DNA of 39,608 bases from Candidatus Bathyarchaeota archaeon (GCA_018396635.1 JAGTQE010000013.1:1-39608), one strand, 5' to 3'. Counted from the first letter of the stretch, positions 1 through 9,268 are shown. The notes: generated from the sequence alone by a model not told the origin. Numbers and translations: made by a program.

Positions 1-127
1 ATGGAAAAAATTCTCCAATTTTTGCTCCTAAAATTGTAAAAATAACGTAAATTTCTCTTAATTTAGAAATAAAGGCTTTTTTCTCAAGATTTTTCACCGC
101 TCTAGGATACTTATAAAAATTTTTCAT
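1..127 (-). CDS. Partial unknown gene, N-terminal 42 codons only
   Basis: An open frame starts at an ATG (127-125), 10 nt after the stop of the upstream glycosylase gene, and runs off the left edge of the window without a stop. The visible protein begins MKNFYKYPRAVKNLEKKA and continues into a more hydrophobic stretch (IYVIFTILGAKIGEFF). It is basic at the N-terminus. I do not recognise a family. The tight spacing and same direction suggest it is the last visible member of the rps8e-srp19-gar1-tfb-ogg operon. Because only 42 residues are seen and the base composition is AT-rich, it could be chance reading frame. Confidence 0.45.
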   Translation of the reverse strand, partial: MKNFYKYPRAVKNLEKKAFISKLREIYVIFTILGAKIGEFFP

Positions 128-137
128 GAGCCATCTT

Positions 138-785
138 TCACTTCAAAATTTTTCCAGTCTCAATAAACCATAAGTATAAGTCTAGCTCCCCCAAGCTTAA
201 TCCCGTAATCTTAGACAACTTAATTAAAATCTTCTCGGCCTCAATGTACCTGCGCTTGGTCATGGTCTTCGGCTTCTCCATAAGCCCATATCTCGATAAA
301 AGATTAGTTATATGGAAGTCTATTATTGCAAGGTTCATGAAACCAATGTTCCTAAGGAAGTGGCTTGACTCCTTATAGCCAAGCCCCTTAACATTTTTAG
401 CAAACCAATCTCTTAACGCCTTCTCATCGATAGGGGAATTTAGAATCCTCTCTATCTCCGGGATCAGTCTCCTTGCCTCAACAATATATTTTGCCCTCGA
501 ATCCGGATAGCGGTGGCCCAGAGCCCTAAGACTTTTTGCCAGCTCATCCTCAGGAAGGCTGAGGAAGCCATCATCTATCTCTGCCTGCATCCTGATAGCC
601 TTCTCTGCGTTAAAGTTTGCAGTAAGTATGCAAAAGCAGAGCTCCTTAAATATCTCGGTAATGGGCTTACTCCTATTCCTTTTAAACTCCTCTACTCTGG
701 CAGCTACTAGATCCTTAACATAGCTATTCTTTAGAATCCCTATGATGCTAGCTAGACTATTTAAGCCGCATGACTCTCTGCACAT
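138..785 (-). CDS. ogg: 8-oxoguanine DNA glycosylase/AP lyase, Ogg2 family
   Basis: This enzyme excises 8-oxoguanine from DNA and cleaves the abasic strand by beta-elimination. The 215-residue protein has the compact all-helical Ogg2 layout: an early helix with KELCFCILTANFNAEKAIR, a helix-hairpin-helix around residues 133-148 (GLGYKESSHFLRNIG) carrying the probable Schiff-base lysine K138, and the catalytic aspartate D156 in AIIDFHI. The chain ends in lysine (GKILK); in the Methanocaldococcus Ogg2 enzyme the C-terminal lysine takes part in recognising the damaged base, and this one keeps it. The ATG at 785 lies 7 nt downstream of the tfb stop with an AGGA just upstream, so it probably belongs to the tfb operon. 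The family call is firm. Confidence 0.9.
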   Translation of the reverse strand: MCRESCGLNSLASIIGILKNSYVKDLVAARVEEFKRNRSKPITEIFKELCFCILTANFNAEKAIRMQAEIDDGFLSLPEDELAKSLRALGHRYPDSRAKYIVEARRLIPEIERILNSPIDEKALRDWFAKNVKGLGYKESSHFLRNIGFMNLAIIDFHITNLLSRYGLMEKPKTMTKRRYIEAEKILIKLSKITGLSLGELDLYLWFIETGKILK

Positions 786-792
786 CGTCTTC

Positions 793-1749
793 CTATAATC
801 GAACTATGAATAATATTTGCTCCACCAGCTCCTTATACCTATTTCTTATAGTCACCTCAGTAACCTTCGCTATCTCAGCTATCTCCCTCTGAGTCCTCTT
901 CTCGCCTATCAATACCGAGGCTATATAGCTTGCCGCCGCAGCTATGCCAGTCGGCCCCCTACCAGAAGTTAATTTGAGCTCTGATGCAACTGAGAGGACC
1001 TTATTTGCGATCTCCTCAACCCTTCCCTGCATCGTGAGCTGATTTGAGAACTTGGATATATAATGGTTCGCCCTAAGCGGCGGTATTGTTAAGCTTAATT
1101 CTTTAACGAGGAAGCGGTAGCATCTCCCAACCTCCCTCTTACTTATGTTTGCAGCGCTAGCTATTTCGTCTAATGTTCTTGGAAGCCCGCACTGCCTACA
1201 AGCAATATATACGGCGGCGGCGCTTATGCCCTGAATGGATCTACCACGTATCAAGTGCTCCTTCACAGCCTTCCTATAGATCACTGAGCTGGTCTCAAAA
1301 ATACTCTTCGGCAGGGAGAGAACATTCGCTATCTTTGTGATTTCAGAGAGGGCGAAGGCGAGGTTCCTCTCCACAGCATCTGAGACCCTTATCCTCCTTT
1401 GCCATTTCCTCAACCTATACATCTGCGCCCTCTGGTTTGCATCAAACCTTTTGCCGAATACATCCCTATCATGCCAGTCAATTACAGTAGATAAACCCTT
1501 ATCGTGAATTGTGAATGTCACTGGGGCGCCAACTCTAGCCCTCTTATCCCTCTGCTCATTATCAAACGCCCGCCACTCAGGCCCCTGATCAGCTATCTTC
1601 ATATCAATTACATAGCCACACTCCATGCAGACAACCTCAGCCGCCTCATAGTCGCGCATCAGCTTCGAGCCACCGCACTCTGGGCAGCGCTGAATATCTC
1701 TGAGGATTGGAGGAAGGGTTGGGTTTTCCTCCTCATCGCTCATCTTCAC
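793..1749 (-). CDS. tfb: Transcription initiation factor TFB (TFIIB homologue)
   Basis: TFB bridges TBP on the TATA box and RNA polymerase. The protein (about 318 residues) shows an N-terminal zinc ribbon with C22, C25, C41 and C44 (CPECG...CMECG), followed by the B-reader/B-linker region ([19 protein letters not shown]) and two cyclin-like repeats (roughly 105-200 and 205-318). The last part carries a helix-turn-helix ([22 protein letters not shown]) that contacts BRE DNA. The start is a GTG at 1749 whose GTGA overlaps the stop of gar1 and which has GGGAGG five nt upstream; an in-frame ATG at 1743 is a possible alternative. The overlap implies translational coupling with gar1. Only one TFB gene lies in the window, so paralogue number is unknown. 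Confidence 0.97.
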   Translation of the reverse strand: MKMSDEEENPTLPPILRDIQRCPECGGSKLMRDYEAAEVVCMECGYVIDMKIADQGPEWRAFDNEQRDKRARVGAPVTFTIHDKGLSTVIDWHDRDVFGKRFDANQRAQMYRLRKWQRRIRVSDAVERNLAFALSEITKIANVLSLPKSIFETSSVIYRKAVKEHLIRGRSIQGISAAAVYIACRQCGLPRTLDEIASAANISKREVGRCYRFLVKELSLTIPPLRANHYISKFSNQLTMQGRVEEIANKVLSVASELKLTSGRGPTGIAAAASYIASVLIGEKRTQREIAEIAKVTEVTIRNRYKELVEQILFIVRL

Positions 1750-1991
1750 CGCTTCCTCCCAGTCTCCCTTGGCAGAATGTAGATTGTAGAATTAATGACA
1801 TCCTTAACATCCTGATTTTTAACTCTAATTTCAATATAGGGCGATTTAACAGGTCCAAAGACATCCGAAACAACACCGATTGGCCTCTTTTTAGCGTCGA
1901 AAACAGTTGAGCCGATTTTTGGGGTCGAGTTGACTTTGGCTATAACTTTATTGCCAAGATAAGCGTGTAAAATCTGCCCAATCTTTTTCAA
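1746..1991 (-). CDS. gar1: H/ACA RNP component Gar1
   Basis: Gar1 is one of the four core proteins (with Cbf5, Nop10 and L7Ae) of archaeal H/ACA guide RNPs that convert uridine to pseudouridine in rRNA. The 81-residue protein begins [20 protein letters not shown] and has the small beta-barrel pattern of the family, including [28 protein letters not shown], which holds the conserved GxVxDVFGPVxxPY block. I chose a TTG start at 1991 because GGTGAT (1998-2003) lies 6 nt upstream and family members begin near this point; an ATG at 2033 would add 14 unlike residues. The stop overlaps the tfb GTG start. The partner Nop10 is encoded at 26454-26645 in the same window. Confidence 0.85.
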   Translation of the reverse strand: MKKIGQILHAYLGNKVIAKVNSTPKIGSTVFDAKKRPIGVVSDVFGPVKSPYIEIRVKNQDVKDVINSTIYILPRETGRKR

Positions 1992-2041
1992 GCATCGATC
2001 ACCTAAAATGAATAGATGAGAAAATGAACTCAACCCACTAT

Positions 2042-2347
2042 TTAAACATTTCTTGTGGGGTACCCGGAAATCTTCATGATCTCAGAGGCAATCTTCTTCA
2101 AAACCTGAAGTTTACGCTCCCCACCCCTTCTCACAATTATACAGCCCATTTTAATCCATGGAAGTCTTGGGTAGGCTGCCTCACGATAAACCTCGTAAAT
2201 TAGACCGAGACTTTTAACAGCCTTTTCCAGCAGGTCTATGCTTGGCGAGGATATGCAGAACTTTTTTGGCAGCCGCCTACCCTCACGCCTAGTCCTCGAG
2301 GAATCAAAGTATACCGGCCATAGAACTATTGAATCTCTCCTCCGCAT
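2042..2347 (-). CDS. srp19: Signal recognition particle protein SRP19
   Basis: SRP19 binds the tips of helices 6 and 8 of 7S RNA and prepares it for SRP54 loading. The 101-residue protein has the family signatures: the N-terminal VLWPVYFDSSRTRREGRRLPKK block that contacts RNA, followed by SIDLLEKAVKSLGL and a basic end with YPRLPW. Length fits archaeal SRP19 (about 90-105). The ATG at 2347 has GGGAG 8 nt upstream. It lies 42 nt after rps8e and about 50 nt before the gar1 TTG, as part of the same minus-strand operon. Confidence 0.93.
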   Translation of the reverse strand: MRRRDSIVLWPVYFDSSRTRREGRRLPKKFCISSPSIDLLEKAVKSLGLIYEVYREAAYPRLPWIKMGCIIVRRGGERKLQVLKKIASEIMKISGYPTRNV

Positions 2348-2389
2348 ACTTAGAGCTCCCGAGAATAATGGCGCAGAAGCCTAATCTAT

Positions 2390-2785
2390 TTAAGAGGTTT
2401 TCCTCTCAATTAATACAGCGTTTAAGACGCCGTCCTGCCCAGGGCGTGAAGTTACTTTCACGGTTCCTAGAGGGGTCTCAAGTAAGCAGCCCCTCGTTAT
2501 AACCCCCCTCCTATTGTAGTCTACGTTTGCAGGGTTCCTTAGAACTCTAAGGATCTCAACCTTTTTCGTCTCACCAGTCTCTGGGTCTGAGACGTTCACC
2601 CATCTTGCACTGACCAATCTAACTTTAATATTGCCTCCCTTCCTACGGCTAACCTTGGTTTTATGCTCGCCCAGAATGGTCTCTGTTGGGAATGATCCCA
2701 TCTCATACTTTCGTTTTCCCCTATAGGGCTTTCGCTTTCCACCGGTCGGCTTCCTCTTATGTAGATCTCCATGCCAAACAGACAT
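2390..2785 (-). CDS. rps8e: Ribosomal protein S8e
   Basis: Component of the archaeal/eukaryotic small ribosomal subunit. The 131-residue basic protein shows the family start WHGDLHKRKPTGGKRKPYRGKRK, the central VRLVSARWVNVSDPETG segment and the ITRGCLLETPLGTVKVTSRPGQDG block near the C-terminus. The ATG at 2785 is preceded by GAGGAAGGGG. A TATA-like element lies about 45 bp further upstream, so this is the probable first gene of the operon rps8e - srp19 - gar1 - tfb - ogg. Confidence 0.97.
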   Translation of the reverse strand: MSVWHGDLHKRKPTGGKRKPYRGKRKYEMGSFPTETILGEHKTKVSRRKGGNIKVRLVSARWVNVSDPETGETKKVEILRVLRNPANVDYNRRGVITRGCLLETPLGTVKVTSRPGQDGVLNAVLIERKTS

Positions 2786-2825
2786 TTAAGCCCCTTCCTC
2801 TATTAAGTTTCTAAGAGAAGTATTG

Positions 2826-2840
2826 GGATAATATAAGTTT
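2826..2840 (-). promoter_or_regulatory. TATA-like promoter of the rps8e operon
   Basis: On the minus strand the sequence AACTTATATTATC is a good archaeal TATA-box candidate about 45 nt before the rps8e ATG. Transcription would start near 2805, giving a short leader with an SD. This is the only clear TATA candidate ahead of the run of five co-directional genes. Confidence 0.5.
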
Positions 2841-2846
2841 AACGGG

Positions 2847-4286
2847 CTATTCTTCAGCTGAGAATCTGCCAATAAACTCATCAACGTAACTCATTAGGTT
2901 TTCTAAATTTACATCTGGCTTAGGAACCTCCACCTCACCAGCTCCTAGCATACTGACATCTAAATCATGCGGCTTTATACCCTCAAGAGCGCACTTAGCA
3001 CATATGGCTGCTCCTAGGCCCGTGGCTTCCGGGAAAGTGGCTTTCAATACTCTGCTCTCATGGAAGAGGGCTGACAGAATATTCAGGTAAATATTGTTTT
3101 TTGCGAATCCGCCTTGAACTACAATATCAACCTTCCTTCCCTCAGTTATCAGGTTTATCGCCACATAGGATTCTACCGCTAAATATAGGTTTAGTAAGTG
3201 GTAGGCTTCCCCAGCGCTTCTATTAAACGCCCCACCAATAATTTTAGCCTTGGAGCGCTGGAACTGCCCTGACCCCTCAACTATGCCGGGCGCTATAAAA
3301 TCTTCCCTCCTACGCAAAATGCTGTCTAAAATATCTTGGTCAAAATCTATATTCTCCGGGATTACAGAAAACTTCTCCTTTATCATTGCAATATAATAGT
3401 CGTATTCGAAGCCGCCTTTAAACCTAGAGGATCTCACAGGCCTGCTGTATGCGTCTATATAATATAGGACATCTCTATATAGGTCGTCTGCCCTTGGGTT
3501 GAATTTTTCTCCTGGATGCATGAAGACGCACCATGTTCCAGTTGAAGCCAGCAAAATATCTCTGCTTCTAACTAAGTATGGTAGCAGGCAGGCGTTTGAA
3601 TCATGTATACCTGGGCTCACCGTTATCCTCTGCCCGTGCACCTCGGCCTCTCCAAGCGGCTCCCAGACCTCAGAGATCTCTGGGGATCTAACGTCAACCT
3701 TTAAGCCCTCAGCAACATAACTCCAGGAGCTTCTCCCTATATCGTATAGGTATGTGTGGCAGCCTATGCTCGTAATCTCGCTAGCCTTAAAGCCTGTGAG
3801 GGTATAGGTGAGGTACTGCGGCAGGAATAATATCTCATCTATTTCATTGAAGGCTTCAGGGAAGCGCTCCCTTATCCAATATACCTGTATTCCAGCGTTC
3901 AAGAGCTGCCCGTATGGCGGGGTCCCAGTCGAGAGGTATAGTTCAAGTGGGCTGCCGAACTCGCTATAAAACTTCTCCCTAATGCTCCTCTCGATCTCCT
4001 GGTTGTAGGATATTACTGGCAGCCTCAACCTCCCGCTCTTAAGGTTAGCTATGGTTGCCCCAAAGGTCGTTATGGATAAAGCCTTTATCCTCCACTTCCC
4101 AATAGATTGTAGAAGCCTGCTCTTCATCCATGATGTTATGGATTCGGCGTCGTCACAGATAATTCCGTTCATTTTAACCTCATCTATTCTAGTGGTCTCA
4201 GAGTAAATTGGCTTTAGATCCTCCGAGAATACGATGAACTTCTTATTTGATTTACCTATATCGAAAACAGCTATAGCCCCATTCAT
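2847..4286 (-). CDS. FGGY-family carbohydrate kinase
   Basis: Predicted ATP-dependent kinase acting on a sugar or sugar alcohol. The 479-residue protein has the two-domain FGGY fold: the N-terminal AIAVFDIGKSNKKFIVF phosphate-binding strand-loop, the SIGCHTYLYDI segment typical of the Novosphingobium carbohydrate-kinase-like subgroup, the probable catalytic base aspartate in SPGIHDSNACLLPYL, STGTWC, and the second-domain motif IDIVVQGGFAKNNIYLNILSAL. The precise substrate cannot be told from sequence; fuculose/rhamnulose-type sugars are typical of the relatives. I prefer the ATG at 4286 (MNGAIAVFD); an upstream GTG at 4295 is possible. No other sugar gene is adjacent, so it looks monocistronic. 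Confidence 0.85.
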   Translation of the reverse strand: MNGAIAVFDIGKSNKKFIVFSEDLKPIYSETTRIDEVKMNGIICDDAESITSWMKSRLLQSIGKWRIKALSITTFGATIANLKSGRLRLPVISYNQEIERSIREKFYSEFGSPLELYLSTGTPPYGQLLNAGIQVYWIRERFPEAFNEIDEILFLPQYLTYTLTGFKASEITSIGCHTYLYDIGRSSWSYVAEGLKVDVRSPEISEVWEPLGEAEVHGQRITVSPGIHDSNACLLPYLVRSRDILLASTGTWCVFMHPGEKFNPRADDLYRDVLYYIDAYSRPVRSSRFKGGFEYDYYIAMIKEKFSVIPENIDFDQDILDSILRRREDFIAPGIVEGSGQFQRSKAKIIGGAFNRSAGEAYHLLNLYLAVESYVAINLITEGRKVDIVVQGGFAKNNIYLNILSALFHESRVLKATFPEATGLGAAICAKCALEGIKPHDLDVSMLGAGEVEVPKPDVNLENLMSYVDEFIGRFSAEE

Positions 4287-4344
4287 TGCTGTCACAAAAT
4301 AGAATAAAATTAGGGCGGAAATAAATTTTCTCTATAGCCAGGTT

Positions 4345-5028
4345 TCACTCGCTGGAGGCGGATTTGCCAGCCGACTCCTCAATCTCAGCCATCTCCCTTC
4401 TCTCGCTCTCCTCGAGGGAGGGCGGAAGGGTTTCTTCACCATGCTTCTTAAAGATCCGCTCCAGCTGACGTTTCATAACGCTTATATTGCGGCTTAGGCC
4501 GAAGTAGTCGGCGAAGAAGTCTGTTGTCCTCAGGATGAGGTCTCTTCCATCTCTTTCACGTGTGATCAACCCCATCTCAATAAGCTCCCTTATGTGCTGA
4601 TATGCGTGTTTGCCTCTAACCTCAATCACCTGCTTCTGAGCAATAGGCTGTCTATAGGCTATGTAGGATAGGGTTCTAAGGGGACCAGCTGTTAAGAGGG
4701 GTCTTATGGCAAGCCGCCTAACCTTGCTGGAATACTCGTTTTTAAGCTGCATAACAAATCTGTGGTCTTCAAGCTCAAGCACCTCTAGCGCTGTGTTGCG
4801 CCGCTTATACTCCTCTACAAGCATTCTGGCAATCTTATGAACCCTTTTCTCGGAGCGTGAGCCTACTATGCTGCATAGAGTTTTAAGGTCTAGTGGCCTG
4901 CCAGCAACATATAGCGCAGCCTCAATAATCTTCATCTTCTCTTTAATATCCTCTCCGCTCTTCATTCTCCTTTTCTGGGAAACCCCCTCAGCATTTAATG
5001 GGGGCAAATTAGCTGTTAGTGCTGGCAT
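4345..5028 (-). CDS. scpB: Segregation and condensation protein ScpB
   Basis: ScpB is the winged-helix KITE subunit that dimerises and binds ScpA in the SMC-kleisin complex. The conserved part begins KMKIIEAALYVAGRPLDLKTLCSIVG and continues through two winged helices, with the family block PLRTLSYIAYRQPIAQKQVIEVRGKHAYQHIRELIEMGLI. The C-terminal 40 residues are charged and probably unstructured. Start is uncertain: the ATG at 5028 has G-rich SD-like sequence just ahead and overlaps scpA by 20 nt; an ATG at 5046 gives a 38-nt overlap, and an ATG at 4968 with AAGGAGA flush against it gives none. It is the last gene of smc - scpA - scpB. Confidence 0.9.
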   Translation of the reverse strand: MPALTANLPPLNAEGVSQKRRMKSGEDIKEKMKIIEAALYVAGRPLDLKTLCSIVGSRSEKRVHKIARMLVEEYKRRNTALEVLELEDHRFVMQLKNEYSSKVRRLAIRPLLTAGPLRTLSYIAYRQPIAQKQVIEVRGKHAYQHIRELIEMGLITRERDGRDLILRTTDFFADYFGLSRNISVMKRQLERIFKKHGEETLPPSLEESERREMAEIEESAGKSASSE

Positions 5029-5710
5029 CCCCAACCCCACCACCATTAAATGTTATATATATTTCGCCGAACTCCTCATGCTGCCACAATGTGATTATGC
5101 CTCTCTGGGCCATAAATAGGAGGATTATGAAAACTCTGATAACCTCACTCCTATCTAATCCGCTCACAATCTTCGAGAACGTTATAATTTCGCCCCTATC
5201 TAGGAGGAGGCGCATCTTCTCAGATACTTCCTTAATCCTCCTCTCAATCTCCATTAAATATGGACTTATTGTTGGGATTATCTCTGGCGGCGTAATCAAG
5301 GGCTTCTCAATAATCCTGGCGGAGAGCACATTCTCGCCTCTTAATGCTTCGTCGAGTGCTTCAAGTAGGCTCTGTAGAGTTGTTGTGGTGAGTTCATAGC
5401 GTAGCGGAAGGATTAATGGTGGCGGTATAAAATCAATGGGGTTAACAGTTTCTTTTGGAGATTGCTGGACTTGTGGCTCTTCGAATTTTAGCAGTAGGCT
5501 GGATTTCAGCAAATATAGTAGTGCGGATGAGTCTAGGGCTACGCCTGAAGCCCTAAAATCTATGTTTGCCCTACGTTCCATCTCTTCGAGAAAGGAAAGT
5601 AGGAGGAACGCTATATCCACACTCCATGGATTAACTTTCTGTAGCCGCTGGAGGTCGAAGAGTATGTCCCATGGTGGCTGAAGATAAAATGGTTTACTGA
5701 CTTTATCCAT
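5009..5710 (-). CDS. scpA: Segregation and condensation protein ScpA (kleisin)
   Basis: ScpA is the kleisin that bridges the two SMC heads and recruits ScpB. The 233-residue protein begins with the ScpA N-terminal helix region (PPWDILFDLQRLQKVNPWSVDIAFLLLSFLEEMERR), has a variable proline-rich middle (about 80-110), and ends in a winged helix (EIITFSKIVSGLDRSEVIRVFIILLFMAQRGIITLWQHEEFGEIYI) that should contact the SMC cap. Its ATG directly follows the smc TAA stop with no gap, and an AGGGGG lies inside the end of smc, so translation is probably coupled. Confidence 0.92.
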   Translation of the reverse strand: MDKVSKPFYLQPPWDILFDLQRLQKVNPWSVDIAFLLLSFLEEMERRANIDFRASGVALDSSALLYLLKSSLLLKFEEPQVQQSPKETVNPIDFIPPPLILPLRYELTTTTLQSLLEALDEALRGENVLSARIIEKPLITPPEIIPTISPYLMEIERRIKEVSEKMRLLLDRGEIITFSKIVSGLDRSEVIRVFIILLFMAQRGIITLWQHEEFGEIYITFNGGGVGDASTNS

Positions 5711-8700
5711 TTAAGCAATCCCCCTAAATGTCATTGAGACTATATGTGATACGCCATTCTGTCCATAAATGCCATATACCCTATCGGCCTTACTGATCAT
5801 TTCAGGCTTTAAAGTTATAACTATGAACTGTAACTGCATTTTAGATGCCTCTTCAGCCAGCAGTTCGCCTAGCTTTTCAACGTGGAAGGCGTCGAGGTGG
5901 GCGTCTATTTCGTCGAAGAGGTAGAAGGATGCTGGAGAGAACTCTTGTAGGGCGAAGAGGAATGCGACGGCTGAAACGGATCTTTCGCCGCTGCTCGCTC
6001 CACTAACAAGTATCGGATGCTTATTTGGAAATTGAACAATCATGTCAACACCTCCAGCAAATGGATTTTCTGGGTTTTCAAGCTTTAAGGAGGCTGTTCC
6101 TCCACCAGTTAGCCTGTAAAAGTATTGGTTTAGCCGCTCATTTATTCTGTTAAATGCATCCATAAAGATATTTGTCTTCTTCTTCTCGATCTCATCGATA
6201 AATTTTAAGATCGCCATTTTCTCCTTCTCTAAATTATTGAGTCTCATAGACAGCTCCCTATACCTTGAGACCTGCTCCATATACTGGTGTTCAGCTAACT
6301 GGTTAACGGCACCTATCTGCTCAATCTCGCTCATCATGGACTTCATTTGGATCTCAATTTCATCATCAGTATATTGCAAGAGGTCTACTAGATTTTCATC
6401 CATGTAGCCTAACGCCCTTAACCGCTCCCTCAATTGCCCAACTCTTAAATCTATGCCCTGCAACCTAATCTTCAAATCGTTAAGGTGTCTAAGCTCATAT
6501 TCATATTCCCTGTCAAGAGCTGCAAGTTCATTGTCTAAAGAATCTATCTCAAGCATGAAGCTCCTAACTCTCTCCCTGGTGCTGGAGAGCTCCTCAGATA
6601 GCTCCCTTTCCAAGACCTCTAGCTCCTCAACTCTCCTCTGGGCATTCTCTCTCTCCTTAAAGGCTTCTTCAACCTGCCTCTCTAACTCAGCAATTCTTCC
6701 AGCTGCTCTCTCAATCTCCTTTTCTAGGCTTTCAACCCTGCTCTTTAGAATAGACTCCATCTTCGACTTCTCAATTGACATTACTGACTCTATGCGGCTA
6801 CACTCCTGTTTTAGGGCGATTATCTCATTGGCGAGGTTTTCACGCCTAACGTCAATATCGCTTATTCTAAGCAGGCTTATCTCATCCCTTAAGCGTTTGA
6901 GGCGCTCGCCTAGGCTTCTCTCCCCCTCGTTTATCTCATTTATTTTAGCCTCAAGCAGAGATAGCTGGGATTTATCCTCATCTATGCGGCTTATTATGTT
7001 GCTTATATTCTCCTCCACACGCTTGATCTGAAGGTCTACCTGAGACAAGCTCTTTCTAACCCTTTCAACCTCCCCCTCAATTTTAATCGAAGATTCGGAG
7101 AGGCTCACAATATTGCTCCTAGTTCTCGATATTTCGCTGTCCAGACTTGCAACTATTTCTTCGCTCTTCTCCAAATACCCCGTAAGCGCCCTAACAGCCC
7201 GATCTAAGTTCTTTAGAGCCGTCTCGCTTGGTATGAATGAAGATAGATCGATCTGCGTTCTGTAGAAGCCGCTTTCAACCCCTCCGCCAGCCTCATATAG
7301 ATCGCCGTCCAATGTGACAACCCGGAAACCACTCCTCGAAGCTCTTATGGCAGCGTCCCTGCTTGAGGCTAGAAGCGTATCGCCGAGGACGAAGTTTAGG
7401 GCAGGCTCATAGCGGCTCTCACACTTAACAAATGAAAGGAGCGCTCCAACAATCCCCTCAACATTACTCGGTTTAACTATGCTGCTATTCGTCATCAAGC
7501 CATTTAGGGGTATTATCTTTACCCGCCCAATCTTCATGCGCCTCAGCGCCTCTATGCAGGTGAAGGCAACATTTAAGTCGTCAACCACAAGGGAATTGAG
7601 CCATCCTGAGGCAGCGGCTTCAACAGCCTTCTCGTAGCCCCTCTCAATCTTTATGAGGTTCCTGAGCCTGCCGTGTATGCCGCTTATAACACCTGAGGCG
7701 CCCAGCTCCTCTAGGCTCTTGAGCGCCAGCTCCTCTGAGCCAATCTTGGTGGCAACATCCCTTCTAGCCTCAAACTCCACTAGCGCCTCCTTAGCCAGCT
7801 CAGCTATCTTTCCAGCGCTTTCAATTTCCCTAACAATGGTCTCTCTCTGCCTAATGCGCCTATCCAGCTCTGCTTGGAGGCTCTTCATGTGCTCCCTCTG
7901 CTCATTTAGCATGCTCTCAAGATTAGCCAGCAGGTCACGTAATCTCTCAAATGATTTTTTCAGGTCATCCCTTTTGGCTTTCAGATCCTCAAGTCTCTGG
8001 AGATACACGCCCAGCCTGGATTGTATGCTCCCATATTCCCTCTCAACCCTCGCTTTTTCCTCATGAATCTGACTAAGCTGCCTCTCTATTTCATCAGCCT
8101 CCCCAACCTTTTCATCAAGAATAGCCCTATTTTTAAGCAGATCCTCTGAGAACGCCTCATAAAGGGACTGCTTCTCCAATATTTCATCGTTTATTCGCTT
8201 TAATTTCTCAGAGAGATTCCTTAATTTCTCCTCGGAGAGACCAATTTCTTTTTTTGTTTCTTCGTATTGGCGTTGTAGTTCTATCTTGAGGTTCTTTAAC
8301 TTTTCTATCTCAGCCCTCCCATTGCTGATTATCGAATCCAGCTCACCTAGCCTAGACTTCAATCTCCTAATCTCCATTTGGACCTCAATAATGCGGCCCT
8401 GCTTCTTCTCAACCTCATCAAATCCCAGCTTCCTCATCTCAGCATCTATATTCCGGCGCTTTAGGCGTAGGCTCTCCCTTCGCTCCTGTATCTCCCTAAT
8501 CTTTTCGCTGATTTCCGCAATATTCTTTGAAATATCGCCCGCCTCACTCTCAAGTCTCCTGATCTCCCTAGAAATCTTCACCGATTCTAAGCAGGCAACC
8601 TCACGCTTAAGAAAATTATAGCGTAAAAGATTGTTTCTCTCACGCTCTAAATCTTCAACCCTTCTCTGAATCTCACTTATCTGTCCCAGGGCCGTCTTTA

Positions 8701-9268
8701 TGGCTACCTCAGCCTCCTTAAGCTTGCTTTCAGCCTCAGCCTTCTCAGCGTCGTACTGAGCTATCCCAAGCATATCCTCGATAATCTTCCTCCTCTCCAC
8801 AGTCGATATCTCAGCCATACGAGTAAGTGTTCCCTGAAGAACAATGTTATGTCCGTAAGGGCTTATGCCAGCTATCGAGAGCATCTCCAGAAGATAGTTC
8901 CTCGAAACCTTCCTGCCATTAACTCTATATGTACTCTCTCCGCTTCTATCGATCTCACGGGATATTGTGACGGTAGCAGCTTCAATGGGTATGCGTCCAT
9001 CAGAATTATCAAACTGTATTACTACTTTCGCCTCATTCTTCCTTATGTTAGACCTCTCCCCACCATTAAATATCAAGTTAGAGAAGTTTTCCGCCCTAAG
9101 TCTCTTAGCGCTTAGCTCACCGAGGCAGAATAGTATTGCGTCAATTATATTCGTTTTACCGCTGCCATTCGGCCCAGTTATTGCAGTAAATCCCCTATCA
9201 AATGTTAATGTAGTCTTCTGAGCGAACGTCTTGAAACCACTTATCTCAATACGCTTAATGTACGGCAT
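5711..9268 (-). CDS. smc: Chromosome segregation ATPase SMC
   Basis: SMC forms the ATP-driven DNA-loop-extruding core of the archaeal condensin-like complex. The 1185-residue chain has an N-terminal head with Walker A GPNGSGKT (32-39), a long coiled coil, a hinge in the middle (about 500-640, with SGVISGIHGRLRNLIKIERGYEKAVEAAA), a second coiled coil, and a C-terminal head with the signature region SGASSGERSVSAVAF (about 1089-1103) and Walker B FYLFDEIDAHLD (D1119, E1120). The signature reads SSGE instead of the usual SGGE. The ATG at 9268 has AGGGGAA upstream, and a TATA-like GATTAAAAG lies near 9308-9316. smc, scpA and scpB are consecutive and overlapping or abutting. Confidence 0.97.
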   Translation of the reverse strand: MPYIKRIEISGFKTFAQKTTLTFDRGFTAITGPNGSGKTNIIDAILFCLGELSAKRLRAENFSNLIFNGGERSNIRKNEAKVVIQFDNSDGRIPIEAATVTISREIDRSGESTYRVNGRKVSRNYLLEMLSIAGISPYGHNIVLQGTLTRMAEISTVERRKIIEDMLGIAQYDAEKAEAESKLKEAEVAIKTALGQISEIQRRVEDLERERNNLLRYNFLKREVACLESVKISREIRRLESEAGDISKNIAEISEKIREIQERRESLRLKRRNIDAEMRKLGFDEVEKKQGRIIEVQMEIRRLKSRLGELDSIISNGRAEIEKLKNLKIELQRQYEETKKEIGLSEEKLRNLSEKLKRINDEILEKQSLYEAFSEDLLKNRAILDEKVGEADEIERQLSQIHEEKARVEREYGSIQSRLGVYLQRLEDLKAKRDDLKKSFERLRDLLANLESMLNEQREHMKSLQAELDRRIRQRETIVREIESAGKIAELAKEALVEFEARRDVATKIGSEELALKSLEELGASGVISGIHGRLRNLIKIERGYEKAVEAAASGWLNSLVVDDLNVAFTCIEALRRMKIGRVKIIPLNGLMTNSSIVKPSNVEGIVGALLSFVKCESRYEPALNFVLGDTLLASSRDAAIRASRSGFRVVTLDGDLYEAGGGVESGFYRTQIDLSSFIPSETALKNLDRAVRALTGYLEKSEEIVASLDSEISRTRSNIVSLSESSIKIEGEVERVRKSLSQVDLQIKRVEENISNIISRIDEDKSQLSLLEAKINEINEGERSLGERLKRLRDEISLLRISDIDVRRENLANEIIALKQECSRIESVMSIEKSKMESILKSRVESLEKEIERAAGRIAELERQVEEAFKERENAQRRVEELEVLERELSEELSSTRERVRSFMLEIDSLDNELAALDREYEYELRHLNDLKIRLQGIDLRVGQLRERLRALGYMDENLVDLLQYTDDEIEIQMKSMMSEIEQIGAVNQLAEHQYMEQVSRYRELSMRLNNLEKEKMAILKFIDEIEKKKTNIFMDAFNRINERLNQYFYRLTGGGTASLKLENPENPFAGGVDMIVQFPNKHPILVSGASSGERSVSAVAFLFALQEFSPASFYLFDEIDAHLDAFHVEKLGELLAEEASKMQLQFIVITLKPEMISKADRVYGIYGQNGVSHIVSMTFRGIA

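Noticed and set aside
6453-8621. Several plus-strand frames of 100-190 codons opposite smc
   Set aside because: They are serine- and leucine-rich mirror frames of the SMC coiled coil, with no recognisable family.
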